From Zygnema cylindricum (lineage: Eukaryota; Streptophyta; Zygnematophyceae; Zygnematales; Zygnemataceae): a stretch of 64,000 bases of DNA. The stretch spans positions 64,001-128,000 of the forward strand of contig JBBHKE010003409.1 in NCBI GenBank assembly GCA_037447655.1, in the 5' to 3' direction. Positions 34,100 to 45,532 of this stretch are shown here, in pieces. The notes under the pieces were generated by a model, which worked only from the letters and a program-made list of their open reading frames with translations, was not told the origin of the DNA and searched no databases. The position numbers and the translations under genes were made by a program. Positions within the stretch are counted from its first letter, which is position 1. Every line of letters starts with the position of its first letter.

Positions 34100-34778
34100 G
34101 GTTTGTGCATATTGTAGGGAATCGCTAATCCTTGTGACGATTTTTGCTACGCGTAGGTAGTTGTCAGAAATTGTACATTTGAAGTACAGTTTTGTACAAG
34201 CTACGTACCTTTAAGTTCAGATTTGACCGTCAATCCGTCGAACAATTTTGACTGGCAGAATATTGTAACGGCGGTTAAAAAACTGTCGCGCTTGCGAATG
34301 TCGACCGTCATGAAAAAAAAAAACAATTCACACGGCCGACACAGGTTTACTGTAAAAAAACTAAGGCAGCCACATATAAATAAAATGGCTGCACGCACGT
34401 AGTTTCTCACTTAAGGTGAGCTCCATTGTGAAAGCACATACCGACAATGTGAATCAATGTGAAGTACTTATTCAATGTAGGAATGTTGATTCGTAAATAG
34501 TGTGGTGGGATCAATGTGAAGTACGCTTTCATTGTAAGAATGTTGAGTTGTAAATAGTGTGGCTTCATTTGGTCGCGCGTGACGACGAGTCATTTTAGTT
34601 TCATTGATATTTATACGCGGGTACGCTTTTATATTTTGTACGAAGTTTATTTCATTTCGTGCGAGTTTAGACATATCGTACGTCATCCTTTAATTTGTGT
34701 TCGAGTTCAGCGTAACGGTTCGCGATTAGATTCCATTTTTGTGGCAAAGTCAAATGTCACTGTGTGCTTTCATTGTAG

Positions 34779-35652
34779 TAGTGTTGGGTATCGAGGACCT
34801 TTTGCCGATATTTGATATATATCGAATTTCAAGTACCCGATAATCGATATATCGCTTCGATATATCGAAAATCAAAATATCTTGATATATCGCTTCGATA
34901 TATCGAAAATCAAAATATCTCGATATATCGCCAATATATCGCCGAAATATCGTATCGCCGATATATCGAGGCATTAAAAAAAAAATGAAAATTTTCACAG
35001 GTCTCCAAAGTCATGTGCCTTCGGACAAGGTGACCGTAAAAGTTTTGCCGAAAAAAAATACGGTTTTTTCGTGAAACTCAGCAGAGTTAAGGAGATCTCT
35101 GAGGTACATTGACGCGGTACACTTGCGAAGTACACGTACATAATACGCAATTACGGATTTCCATACGAAAATGGTCGGTTCTCAAATCTTTGACGATTTT
35201 AGAGATTTGATCGTCAACTTACAAGGAACCACTCAAAACAAAACACATATGTAAAAACTTGTTTACAGAAGATACGGGATGTTAACCGAGGCCTCTGTAT
35301 TACAGAAATTTTGCTGCCCGTACTATTATAGAGACCTCCTCATGTAAACATACCCCAAATAAGTAATTATATGAATTACAAAATTTGTTTTTTTTGTCGG
35401 TTACATTTTGCGGCGTCTACCTTTAAGTCACGAAACGAAAATCACGTCGTACGTGGCGTATGAAACAATTTGTTTTTTTCGCTAAAATGACATATTATAT
35501 TAAAATATAGAATATTAGATTTAAAAAACACTATATATCGCGATGATTTATTTTTGTCTCGGTACGATATATCGAGGAGGTTGATCGATCGATATTCGAT
35601 GTATTGAATATCGAAATCATCGCGATATGAACTTTACCGATACCCAACACTA
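34779..35652. mobile_element. hAT-like non-autonomous element H1
   Basis: Inverted ends TAGTGTTGGGTATCG and CGATACCCAACACTA, with diverged 8-bp flanks CATTGTAG (34771-34778) and CACAGTGG (35653-35660). Eight-base duplication size fits hAT elements. Subterminal sequence is rich in CGATATATCG. No transposase. Confidence 0.72.
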
Positions 35653-35684
35653 CACAGTGGAGCTCACGTGAAGTGAGTAACTAC

Positions 35685-36577
35685 TAGTGTTGTGTATTTG
35701 TAAAAAACTTATCGCGATAACACCGATACCGATAGTTATCGGTTATCGAACGATCAGAGGTTCCGATATATCGGTCTGAGACCGACAAATTCCATATCGG
35801 CGATAACAAAAAAAAATATAGTATGCATACAATAGTTATTTATAACATACTGTATTATATTATTGACTCTATATAGCGTGGCGTGCCACGTATAAAAATC
35901 TGTTCCGTCTCCGTTTAACTGCAATTTATTACCTGCAGCGCAACACATAAACGTTGGCCAGTTAACTGAACATAAATTTTACGGCAACGTACGGAATTGT
36001 ACTGACAAACTGGTGAACATGGAACGGGAAAAGGACGGTGGACACAAAGTTCAACGGACGCAAAATAACATTTTGCGCACCGCCAAAATCGAACAAATGA
36101 CTTGGAATGAGAAAACACGAGCGGACTGGCCAGCGTGAGCGGCGACATCCCGAAATGACTCTTTTCGCAGCTTATGCCAAAAAAGCCGACTGATTGACAC
36201 GTGGCAGGTCCCAAGTGGATCTCAAAGAATAAAAGGACAAAGCCATGGCGTCAGATGTGAAAGGTACATCGTTTTTACTGGATCCGTATCAAAACCGTAC
36301 AGGTCTCATGGCGGCTACTGTACTTTCTTTGCTTGTACACGTCCGGGGAATAACACGTACAGTTGAGTGTACAGGCCGTACATTTATATGTACGGTCCGT
36401 ACAGTTATCGCCGATAGTTATCGCTTCGGCATTATCGCCGATAAGTACCCGATATTATCGGCTACTTATCAACGATATGACCGATGTCGATATATCGTAC
36501 CAATATATCGATTATCGGGAACCCGAAAAAAAGGTCCATATCGGTTATCGGTAAATCCTTACCGATACACAACACTA
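35685..36577. mobile_element. hAT-like non-autonomous element H2
   Basis: Inverted ends TAGTGTTGTGTAT and ATACACAACACTA, with perfect 8-bp duplication GTAACTAC at 35677-35684 and 36578-36585. 893 bp. It shares its right ~670 bp with the truncated copy at 40903-41566. Contains TTGACACGTGGCAGGTCC (ABRE core) near 36195, and a dense run of GTAC words at 36295-36410. No transposase. Confidence 0.88.
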
Positions 36578-37401
36578 GTAACTACCTGCGCGCAACCATT
36601 TTATTTATATGTGGCTGCCTCTGTTTTGTTACAGTAAACCTGCGCCGGCCGTGTGTATTGTTTTTTTTTTTCATGACGGTCGACGTTCGCAAGCGCGACA
36701 GTTTTTTAACCGCCGTTACAATATTTTCGCTTGTCAAAGTTGTTCGACGGATTGACCGTCAAATCTGAGCTTAAAGGTACGTAGCTTGTACGAAACTGTA
36801 CTTCAAATGTATAGTTCCTGACAACTACTTGCGCGAAGCAAAATCGTCTCTGCGATTAGCAATTCCCATGTTGTATTAAAATATTATTCGCTTTTTCTTT
36901 AACCTTTTTGTGCGACCTGTTTATCAGTAAACCTCGAGTGAAACACGAATCGCATATAATATTGCCTCATTTCGTACTTTATAGCTATTCATGTAAAGCA
37001 TAGTTGTTCATAGCGTTTAGTGAAAACGATTCAATCACGACGAAATATACGTAACGATCGCATTGAACGTTTTGAACAAATCGTTAAAAATCGTTAATGA
37101 ATTTTCATCCGTACACTTCCGTACATATAAAACAAAAAAAAATAGTTTGTCGTTAAACAACATATAATATTTATATATGTATCACACTCTGAGCGTGCAT
37201 CAGAATCCCTTCATCAATTGGTAAAGGCGAATATGAAAGTAGGCTGCGTCTAGACGCCACAAACCCGGGTTCAAAAGTTGGCAGGAGCATGTTTTTGTCA
37301 AATTCCGTCTGGCTGATGCTATCTGACAGACAACCATGGCCGCCTTCTCTCTCTATCTCTCAAACATCACACGACTGCAAAAAAAAAAGTAGGTAGGATA
37401 T

Positions 37402-38876
37402 GGAATTTCAAATTGCTTACCTTCTACCACCAAGTAAGGAAGCTAAATCCGGATTCGTTGTCCCGCGTCATTTGAAAGTTAAATCTCCATGGCCTTAATA
37501 ATTCCATGGACTGCTGACAGTTTTAAAGCAGATATTGCTTGGACATATTTCTGGCAGGAGCTCTTGCGACATCTGTTGTAAAGCCGATGTCGTGATTAAG
37601 TTAGGTAGCCCCCTGGTTGTTGTTTTGTAAAAGTTAGTTTCGTACATACGAGAGGTTTCGTGCGTACTCGACGCGAAATTTAGTTCGTGAGTACTCACAA
37701 AATGTAGCGTGGAGGTTTGCAAGGTTTCATTGAATGGGGGAGTGAACGTACAAATATATTGTTTTAGGAAGTACGAAATCGAAATTAAGTGACGCGAACC
37801 AAAGCACGTAATTTATGGATTGCGTTGGAGAAATGGACGGCGGATCGCTTCGCGATCCGATGTAAGATATTCGAAGAGGTTGAAATAGTACGTTGCATGT
37901 ACAAAACATAATTCAACGTGTGGCAATTATTAATAAAGGACGCCGTCGGTACGAAACGTCTTATTTGACAGATGTACTTTAAATATGACCGCCGGAATTT
38001 ATGGCGAAAGACTTGGTGGCAGTACGGAAATAATTGGATGATTTGACATCGTTTCGTCAAGTGGACTTTAAAACCACGTGGCGCGACATCGAGGGTGCCG
38101 AATAACATTTACGGACGACGGACAAAGACCGCCGTTATTTTTCAAGGAGTGGGGACGCGAAATCGCGTAAAACCACACGATGTGTATTTTTGGACGTCCC
38201 GGATGTTTTCGCTGAATTCGAGGACTCACGTTGACTTACTCAACATAAGATTTGGTGTCGGTGTAAACATTTGGTTAAACATTGATTTGTCTTTTTGTAA
38301 ATGAATTATTAGTGTTGATTTATTCATTTTGACATACCTCGAAGTATTTGGGTATACTAACATTAATAGAGGTTGCTGGTAGATAGCGTACGGCTGGTAT
38401 GCCTCCGTACATTCAGTAGTGAACTCTCTTAGTATAACTTGTAGGACTTAGATTATTTTCACTATCCCAGCTGAGTTTATCAAAGACATGGCAGACTGTT
38501 TTTCTGCAACTTTGACCTGATAGTGTGATCACTCTGATTGTTAGTTTTATTTGAAAATTTGTGAATGTATTCTATAATCTAGAAAATATATTTGTGTGTA
38601 GTTTCATTCTGTTCTGATGTTTAGTCTATTTGGTTCGTTTGGTAAGCTGTCAGATGTTTTTGGGAAACTAAGCAGCTCATATCTTTTGGTTGCCTTGGTG
38701 TATTTGGCTGTAACTTTGGGAGGTTACAGTATCTAGAATATACTTTATACTGGTGCAGTTTCAGCTGCTTTTGTTAATTGTGGAGTAATCTGCGGTGTCT
38801 AGAAAACAGCTGTTTTGGAGGGTAGTCTGTGGTGCTTCCGAGAGTAATCCATGGCTGAAATAGGCTATGGACAACA
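37402..38876 (+). mobile_element. Family M LTR (copy 2) plus ~216 bp, inserted in block J
   Basis: 37618-38876 begins TGTTGTTTTG and ends CAACA, colinear with the solo LTR at 1919-2882 but longer (1259 bp). The 11-bp direct repeat AGGTAGGATAT at 37391-37401 and 38876-38886 brackets the whole insertion and fits the uninterrupted sequence of copy 1. The extra 216 bp at the left may be internal element sequence or an earlier insertion. Contains CGATCCGATGT-type sequence shared with copy 1. Confidence 0.7.
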
Positions 38877-39334
38877 GGTAGGATATAGGGAGGCGCCTTC
38901 CTTGCGGTTTCGTTTTCAAGATTCCATGGCGGCTTCTTTCAAAAAAAACTGAAGAAGACGCCCGTACATTTTTTAAACTTACCGCGCGAAAATATTGTGA
39001 CGTTTCAACGTCTCTTTCGAAAATGTCCGTACATTTTGGGGAAAATAACGTACAAGTTCCGTGAATTTTTTGTTCAGTTCACTGGACAGAAAGTACTAAT
39101 AACTGCGACTTATCTTTTCCTCGAATTCCGTACATTTTTGTAAAAAAACGTACATTTTACAGCAATTGTTGTACTTTCCTTGTAAACTTTCCGTTCAGTT
39201 TACCGGACAGAAAGTACAGCGCTTTTTTTTGCAATTTTTTCAAAAGTCACGAATTATACGTTTCAATCGTAAAAATTGAAAAAATCGCACGATTTGAAAC
39301 AACACTGATGTAAAGCTATATTGCGTCTCTCCGA

Positions 39335-39487
39335 TTGGTCTAATTTAACTGTAAACCCGCGGCGTTTTGTGCTTTCTGAGAACCATTGGTCTAATTTAAC
39401 TGTAAACCCGCGGCGTTTTGTGCTTTCTGAGAACCATTGGTTTAATTTAACTGTAAACCCGAGGCGTTTTGTGCTTTCTGAGAACCA
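39335..39487. repeat. 51-bp minisatellite, three copies
   Basis: Same unit as at 27725-27928, with T-to-C and one G-to-A differences. It is ~490 bp upstream of the SMP-like start codon. Confidence 0.95.
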
Positions 39488-39862
39488 ATAACATCGAGAT
39501 AAGTTCGTTGCTCGCTCTATATTGCTCTCATGCAGATGATTTACACGACTGAGAATCTCTTGCAGCGATCCGGTATCGACACGTACGCATGTTTGAAAGC
39601 AAATTTAGATGTAATCAGCTTTTGTCGACTCTGTCTGATGTGGTTTTTTCGTGGTGACTACAGGTGGTTACATAGAAATAAAAGTTGAAAAGTAAAAATT
39701 GTCATCAGTTTGTAAAAAATGCCTCGTGCAACTGGCCATATTTTGGTGACGGTGAATGCTTAATTTGAGGAAAAAACTGAACAGCTGGAGTTGGGTCGAA
39801 GTTCCATAACCTTCTTTAAGTGACACTTATATTTGTAAGTAAGAGCTAAAATTCATTTCTGT

Positions 39863-39868
39863 CACGTG
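39863..39868. promoter_or_regulatory. G-box upstream of the SMP-like gene
   Basis: GTCACGTGAC, a palindromic CACGTG box 113 bp upstream of the ATG at 39981. The matching block J copy keeps it at 28299-28304. This is a typical distance for bZIP control of LEA genes; the role is inferred. Confidence 0.45.
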
Positions 39869-39980
39869 ACATTGTTTGATGACCTTAGCTTTCCGTGAAT
39901 AAGAAAGCTCTTATCGAGCATTACATCAAGAGTACTTTCTTTTCGCCCTTATTTTCTCCACAGCAACGCCTGCCTTCAAA

Positions 39981-40595
39981 ATGCAGACAGCAAGAGACCA
40001 GGAGCCTGATCTGCGGGGATTCACACATGGTGACGTTTTAGAGGTAAGTGTTGAGGATTCACACGAAAGTCCTGTTGCGAGTTGCAAGCTGACATCGAAA
40101 TTTGTCAAATTCTTAATTTTTAGCTTTTGTTTCGTGCAAAAGAATTGCTTTAATTATTTTTTTGATGCACCCTGACATCTTGTTTGACAGCACTCGTCAC
40201 AGCAGTTTTTATCTTGCTGAAATTTGTATCGTCATCAGAGTGTGACAGCATCAGGAGTGTCAGATTTTTCTTACCTGCTTTATTATGGATTGTAGTATGA
40301 CTAACCTTAATTATCTGACTTGCTACACGGTTCTTAATGAAACACTGCATTTTGACTTCAATTATATGTGATGTTTGATAAATTCACATGTGATTCATGA
40401 ATTCCGTTCCGAGGATCAAATTAGAGAAGTGGACAGTTTGGATCAATGTTTTGAGGACAATGACTGTGGACTTAAGGTCATTGGTTAAGCTTATTCGGAC
40501 ATTCGCATGTGCATTCATAGGAAGTTTCTCAGCAGTGCAAAGATGACCCGGTAACGCCAAGAGACGCTGTGGCCATACAAGCAGTTGAGGCAAGA
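39981..40595 (+). CDS. Probable seed-maturation (SMP/LEA group 5-type) protein, first two exons
   Basis: Exon 1 (39981-40043) encodes MQTARDQEPDLRGFTHGDVL followed by E, then a strong donor GTAAGT. Exon 2 starts at 40533 (or 40536, a CAGCAG acceptor) and runs into the N gap. Both are phase 0 and join as GDVLEQCKDDPVTPRDAVAI, then QAVEAR. The pattern GDV...P(I/V)TP.DA..(M/I)QAVE.R fits the repeat of the SMP domain (PF04927) as I remember it. These are soluble hydrophilic proteins that accumulate in desiccation-tolerant tissue, often under ABA. The rest is missing: sequence after the gap is transposon-like. Only ~42 residues support the call, so another family is possible. Confidence 0.5.
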
Positions 40596-40605
40596 NNNNN
40601 NNNNN
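40596..40605. other. Assembly gap (10 N)
   Basis: Ten N bases, probably a placeholder of unknown size. It truncates the SMP-like exon on its left. The right side (40606-40902) has no recognised gene. Confidence 0.99.
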
Positions 40606-40902
40606 GTCATCGGCGGTACTATAGACATGCCAAAACTATGCCTAGGTCATTTTTTGCTACATGGAAAGTGTAGGCTGCGGTGCCGAAACAGGGAAATAAG
40701 GATCTCTAGGTGACCCCTGGACGGTGCACAGTTAGACAGCCGAAAAACCGTATTCGACGGTTTTCTCGGTAAGGCCCTACGACCGCGAGTGCGACCGGGC
40801 AGGCGAGCACAAAAGAGTAAGGTTCAGCAGGCAAGCTAAGGCCGTCGCGCCTCTTACAATAAAACGCAGGCAACATGAAACACAGGCGGCAGGAAAAGGT
40901 CA

Positions 40903-41566
40903 ATTAACTGCAATTTATTACGGACGGCGCAGCACATAAACGTTGGTCGGTTAACTGAACAGAAATTTTACGGCGACGTATGGAATTTTACCGACAAACT
41001 GGTGAACATGGAACTGGAAAAGGACGGCGGACACAAAGTACAACGGACGCAAAATAACATTCTCCGCGCTGCCGGAATCGAACGGACGACTTGGAATGAG
41101 AAAACACGAGCGGACGGGCCAGCGTGAGCGCCAGCATCCCGGAATGGCTCTTTTGGCAGCTTATGCCAAAAAGCCGACAGATTGACACGTGGCAGGTCCC
41201 CAGTGGATCTCTAGGAATAAAGGGACAAAGCCGTGGCGTCGGATGTGAAAGGTACATCGTTTTTTACTGGATCCGTATCAAAACCGTACAGATATCATGG
41301 CGGCTACTGTACTTTCTGTGCTTGTACTCGTTCGGGGAATAAGACGTACAGTTGAGTGTACAAGCCGTACATTTATCTGTACGACCCGTACAGTTATCGC
41401 CGATAGTTATCGTTATCGGCATTTTCGCCGATAAGTACCCGATATTATCGACTACTTATCGGCGATAAGACCGATGTCGATATATCGTACCAATATATCG
41501 ATTATCGGATACCCGAAAAAAGGCCCATATCGGTTATCGGCAAATCCTTACCGATACACAACACTA
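40903..41566. mobile_element. Truncated hAT-like element H3
   Basis: It follows the right ~670 bp of H2 (CTGCAATTTATTAC, ACATAAACGTTGG, GACAAACTGGTGAACATGGA, GGATCCGTATCAAAACCGTA) and ends with ACACAACACTA at 41566. The left end is missing. Confidence 0.8.
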
Positions 41567-41636
41567 CAAATTTGACATTCAAAAATGGTTATTTTTTGCT
41601 TCAATCGTAAATTTGTGAATGTTGACATGTTGTAAA

Positions 41637-41805
41637 AGCGCCGGCATGGCGCAGGGAGGGCGTCGGCGGTGACTTGGCGCCGACACGGCGCCGGGAAGAC
41701 GCCGGCGCTGACAGGGCGCCAGCGCTGCCTCGGCGCTGGCGACGAGTCCAGCGCGCTGGCGACGTGACAGTCTGATCGCTGGTTGCCGGTTCAGCGTCCA
41801 GCGAA
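41637..41805. repeat. Small GC-rich block of GGCGC words
   Basis: About 170 bp of strongly GC-rich DNA within AT-rich surroundings, made of variants of GGCGCCGRCGCTGRC. No reading frame or RNA was recognised. Confidence 0.6.
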
Positions 41806-44583
41806 GAGACTCTCGTCGTTGGTTTTTTTTTGTCGTCGTCGTTTATAACTTTTGAAATTTTGGTTAAGTTGCCATCGTATTTTTCGTTATCGAATAAATG
41901 ATTTACTATTTTTTAAATTTTATTTTTAGTATGGAGTCAAAGTCGGTCAACGCATATTAAAAAATTTTGAACTTTGTTTCATGCGCATATTCGTTATTTT
42001 TTTGGCGTTTCATGCGTGCGTTTTATGCGCATGAGGCATCTATGAAAAAAAATGTCGGATTCGGGTATCTGAAATTTTGACTTTTTGTGACCTCTGGTAC
42101 ATTATGTAAACTGTACGAAATGTACGATTCTGTATATATTCTATGCTCGTCGAACGTTATCGCAGATTCTAGATTTTTATCCGGTTGTCTTGTGAAGCCG
42201 GCGCACTCCTGTACGTCAGATAATACTGTACGACAGCAACTACAGTTCATACTGTACTGTACGGTAGCATCCCCAATGAGCGGTGAAGTCTTCGGCGGTG
42301 AGTCGCGTATTTTCCGGTTCAGCAATGAATCGATTCAAGGAAAAACCCTTAAAACCCTAAAAATCCTTAAAAACCCTTAAAATTCATAAAAAAATCATTT
42401 TCGTAGGTGACGGGTCTCCGATTTCCATCACAGTTCGGTCAACCGTTTTAATGCATGGATATTCCAGAATCTGTTAAAAGCCAGCCAGAATTCGAAACGT
42501 GTCATTCTCAGGCTCGTTAATTTTCAAGGACGAGGAGAAATGAGGAAAAATGAGGAATCATAGCAGGATGTAGTACAGTGCAGTACTTTACTGTACGGTA
42601 TTGTACTGTACTGAACTGTAGCCCTGCTACTTACCAGCTTGACGACAAAAGATGTTTAACACTTCTTAGGGTTTTTTAGTTGTTCCTGATGTTCACATAT
42701 GTCAGACCTCAGTGAGAAAATGGTCAAAAGTATAATTATTGCCTCCGGAAGATATTTGTTTTCGACTTTTCACAGAGCAGTCTCTATGCGTCATCCTCGT
42801 CGCTTGATTCGTGGTCCAGATTGTTTTAGGACCGTATCATTTCGTACACTTAACGAATCTTCCAGTCACACTGCTCAAATTCTGCCACGTATAGCCTCCT
42901 TAGACGCAGGTCTTCTTGACCCTTTTGGTGACTGTTTGTTCACACGTTATCCATAAATTTCTTTTCGCTACTTCGAAGCGACAAAAGACGGAGTTTGCTC
43001 AGAGACGTCAATTTTGCAGAAAAGTACAGTATCGTACGGTATCCTTGAAGGTCGTAAGTAATTCCACGCTTATCGTTCAGCTGCTGAACGATAAGCGTGG
43101 AATTTCTTTGACAGAGAATCTTTTTCGTACGCACTAAAACTCCCCAAATTCGTGGCATTTTGTCTTCAAGTCAACCTACCCAAGCATATCCGTTTTGGGC
43201 TTTTGCCAGCCGTTATCGTCTTCGAATCTTTTTTTTCGATTTCCCGCACTTTAAATGTGTGACAGCTGGCATTGTGAACACCATTCAACATCGTTTGGAA
43301 TCCCCGGGCAAAAGATTGTTTTCTTAGCGTCATAAAAACAGAATAAACGCTCGCGATTCTAAGTAAAGATGTGAATCGGACGGACAGATGTGATAATTTT
43401 GGGAGCTGCCGAATCAGATTCGTGTCATAAGTGAAATGACGGCCATGTGAAAATTGGATAAAAGCAATGATAGCATTTTAAGAAACGACGAAACCGTACG
43501 CATAGCCAATCCACTGTATATTCTCTCTCTGGATTCGTAAATTGAGCACGTGCGCGTAAATTACTTGTAATTTTTCAAAAAAATACACCGTAAAATGCTC
43601 CTGAATCTGAACGTTTATTGGTGAATTAGATTCTGTTAACGATACTAATGGGTAAAGAGTGTACGGCCGGAAACATATCAACAGTCGAATCGAAAAAAAA
43701 CAGACAAAACATCCTCTTTCGTACAATACGCCAGATATTCATTCATTGTCACAGGTCATAGCTTGAGTATCTGACAGAATCAGATTCGATTCTTTTTTAT
43801 TCAATTGAAAAGTGAAAGCACATGGGCCGTATATTACGATATTCTATCAAATCGAGTACGTAATTTCAGAAGTCCTTTTTTGTTGTAAACGGTATTTACG
43901 GTCAGCGAATCACACTCGATTGTCCTTTATGGTTAAACTCGAAAACAGCATCTATATTATTGAATGTTCTAAGACTTCCGTACGGTTTGCGTAACGGCGA
44001 TTTGCAGTACGACGTACCTGCATGGGTGCCAGTCTTTGAAATGCCAGCCGATATGAAGCTACAATATGTAAATGGCGATATATCTGACATGTACAAACCC
44101 TAATTTCTGTGTTTGCGTAAACCTGACCGTTGGATGCTATACTGACAGCCGTGAATACACGACAGTTTCGGGCATGTAAAACCTTCAAAAACCCTTAAAA
44201 ACCCTAAAAAACCTAAGACACCATACGAGTGGCTCGGGATAATCGATGATTGATTTTTTTTATGTCCTCGATAAAAATTATCGGTCCAATAAATTTGTAA
44301 GAAATCGATGTTAAGGACAAATCCAACCATTACAAATACAACAAACGACGACAAAAACTTAAAAAGGCATACTTCTCGGTTGCGCCTGATTATCATAATA
44401 AAAAGTACAAATCTGACCTTATATTTGTACGTAATGGAGATCGACCTTCACTTTGGCACTCTAGATTTGTCGTTTCAAGGACAAAACTATTTTCGAGGAC
44501 GTAGACGTTTGTTATTGGTTAACCCTATCAAATTTTTGGCGTGTACTGTAATGAAACTTCGTACACATCTCTTTTATCGAGAC
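41806..44583. other. Intergenic, no gene recognised
   Basis: Contains telomere-like stretches (CCCTTAAAACCCTAAAAATC at about 42347 and a similar run at 44180-44210), GTAC-rich segments (about 42220-42260, 42570-42620) and the hairpin at 43060-43104. Reading frames show no family motifs. Confidence 0.5.
43060..43104. repeat. Perfect 21-bp inverted repeat, 3-nt loop
   Basis: The left arm AATTCCACGCTTATCGTTCA plus G (43060-43080), CTG, and the exact reverse complement (43084-43104). No transposon ends or duplications were seen next to it. Confidence 0.95.
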
Positions 44584-44614
44584 TTAGGGTATTTTCGCAT
44601 GTAACCGAAACTTA

Positions 44615-45529
44615 GGGCAATTTCCCATGTAACCGAAACATTAGTCTTGTAACTTTGTTTTTAGCGATGATTCTCCGTACTACTTTCAGAGCATTCGTAT
44701 GTAAAAAAAACAAATCGTTACTTTAGATCGTGACGGATGTAGACGTGGGTGAAATTTGTGACGGTTTGTAGACGACTACAAAACTCGCGACAATTGTTGA
44801 CGTTTACAAAATAGCGACGTTTGTAGACGTCTATCTACTTGTGACATTGTAGATGTTTAGAAGTTTGTGACATATTGACGTCACGCTCACTTATGATAGC
44901 CTCGACGTCACTGAATCTAAAACATTCCGCCATGGTTTTTCGATTTTGTTTTATCGTCCGTTCTCACTGTAATTGCCATCAAAATAAGCTAAAAGACAAC
45001 CAAAAGAAATATTTTTTAGAGATCTTTCATCTGATACCTTTCTTGCTTTTTTTCATTGCAAGAATTGTGAGATATACGCGTTAGTGGGAGAGGGAGAGAG
45101 AGAGAGAGGCACTTTCACAAACTTTGCTTTTGCGAAATGGCGTCCGTTGGTCAAGACCCCTTACGTACAGGCTGTAAACATGCAATGGATTTTTTTTTTA
45201 GTAAAATTTTGTCAAAAACCTCTGACGCGTGCGAAATCATATGCATATTCGCCCACGTCGTGGAACTTTATTTAAAATCACCTCGCGAGGTGATTTTATT
45301 AAAGTTTGAAGATGATCTGGAAGGACATGAAAGTGGGTCGAAACTGGCTAAACGATAAACTACATCGCGATAGACGACAAACTGCGGTACAGCTAAAGTT
45401 TTAATGGAACACAACTTGTACGGTGGTAATTTTAATTTTTTGGTGCGCTGCAGATTTTTTCCTTTTTTTCCAAGTTATAAAGGAAAACGACAGAAAATAA
45501 CTGTAACTTTAGCACATGGGAAAGTGCCC
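44615..45529. mobile_element. PIF/Harbinger-like element F2 nested in F1
   Basis: Ends GGGCAATTTCCCATGT and, in reverse, GGGCACTTTCCCATGT, flanked by TTA (44612-44614, 45530-45532). 915 bp, related to F1 along its length (TAACTTTGTTTTTAGCGA, CCTCGCGAGG, AGTGGGTC). Carries a palindrome at 45273-45298 and many TGTAGACGT words at 44730-44880. Confidence 0.87.
45273..45298. repeat. 26-bp perfect palindrome in F2
   Basis: Symmetrical around TCGCGA, half-site TAAAATCACCTCG. The F1 counterpart at 46797-46820 keeps a 24-bp palindrome (half-site CAAATCACCTCG), with both arms changed together at the outer base. Confidence 0.95.
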
Positions 45530-45532
45530 TTA

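Larger units (their letters stand above)
34100..36875. mobile_element. Foldback element G (~300-bp inverted arms) hosting two hAT-like insertions
   Basis: The left arm (about 34100-34420) and right arm (about 36586-36870) are inverted copies: GCTACGTACCTTTAAG against, in reverse, GCTACGTACCTTTAAG, with ATTTGACCGTCAATCCGTCG, ATTTATATGTGGCTGCC and CGACCGTCATG in both. The segment between holds two insertions (34779-35652, 35685-36577). Outer ends and target duplication were not resolved; no coding region. Confidence 0.7.
36997..39950. repeat. Duplicated block J, copy 2, interrupted by family M LTR
   Basis: Same order as copy 1 (26811-28375), with an insertion at about 37402-38876. Its right end lies ~30 bp before the start codon of the SMP-like gene at 39981, so here the block serves as 5' flanking DNA of a gene. 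Confidence 0.8.
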
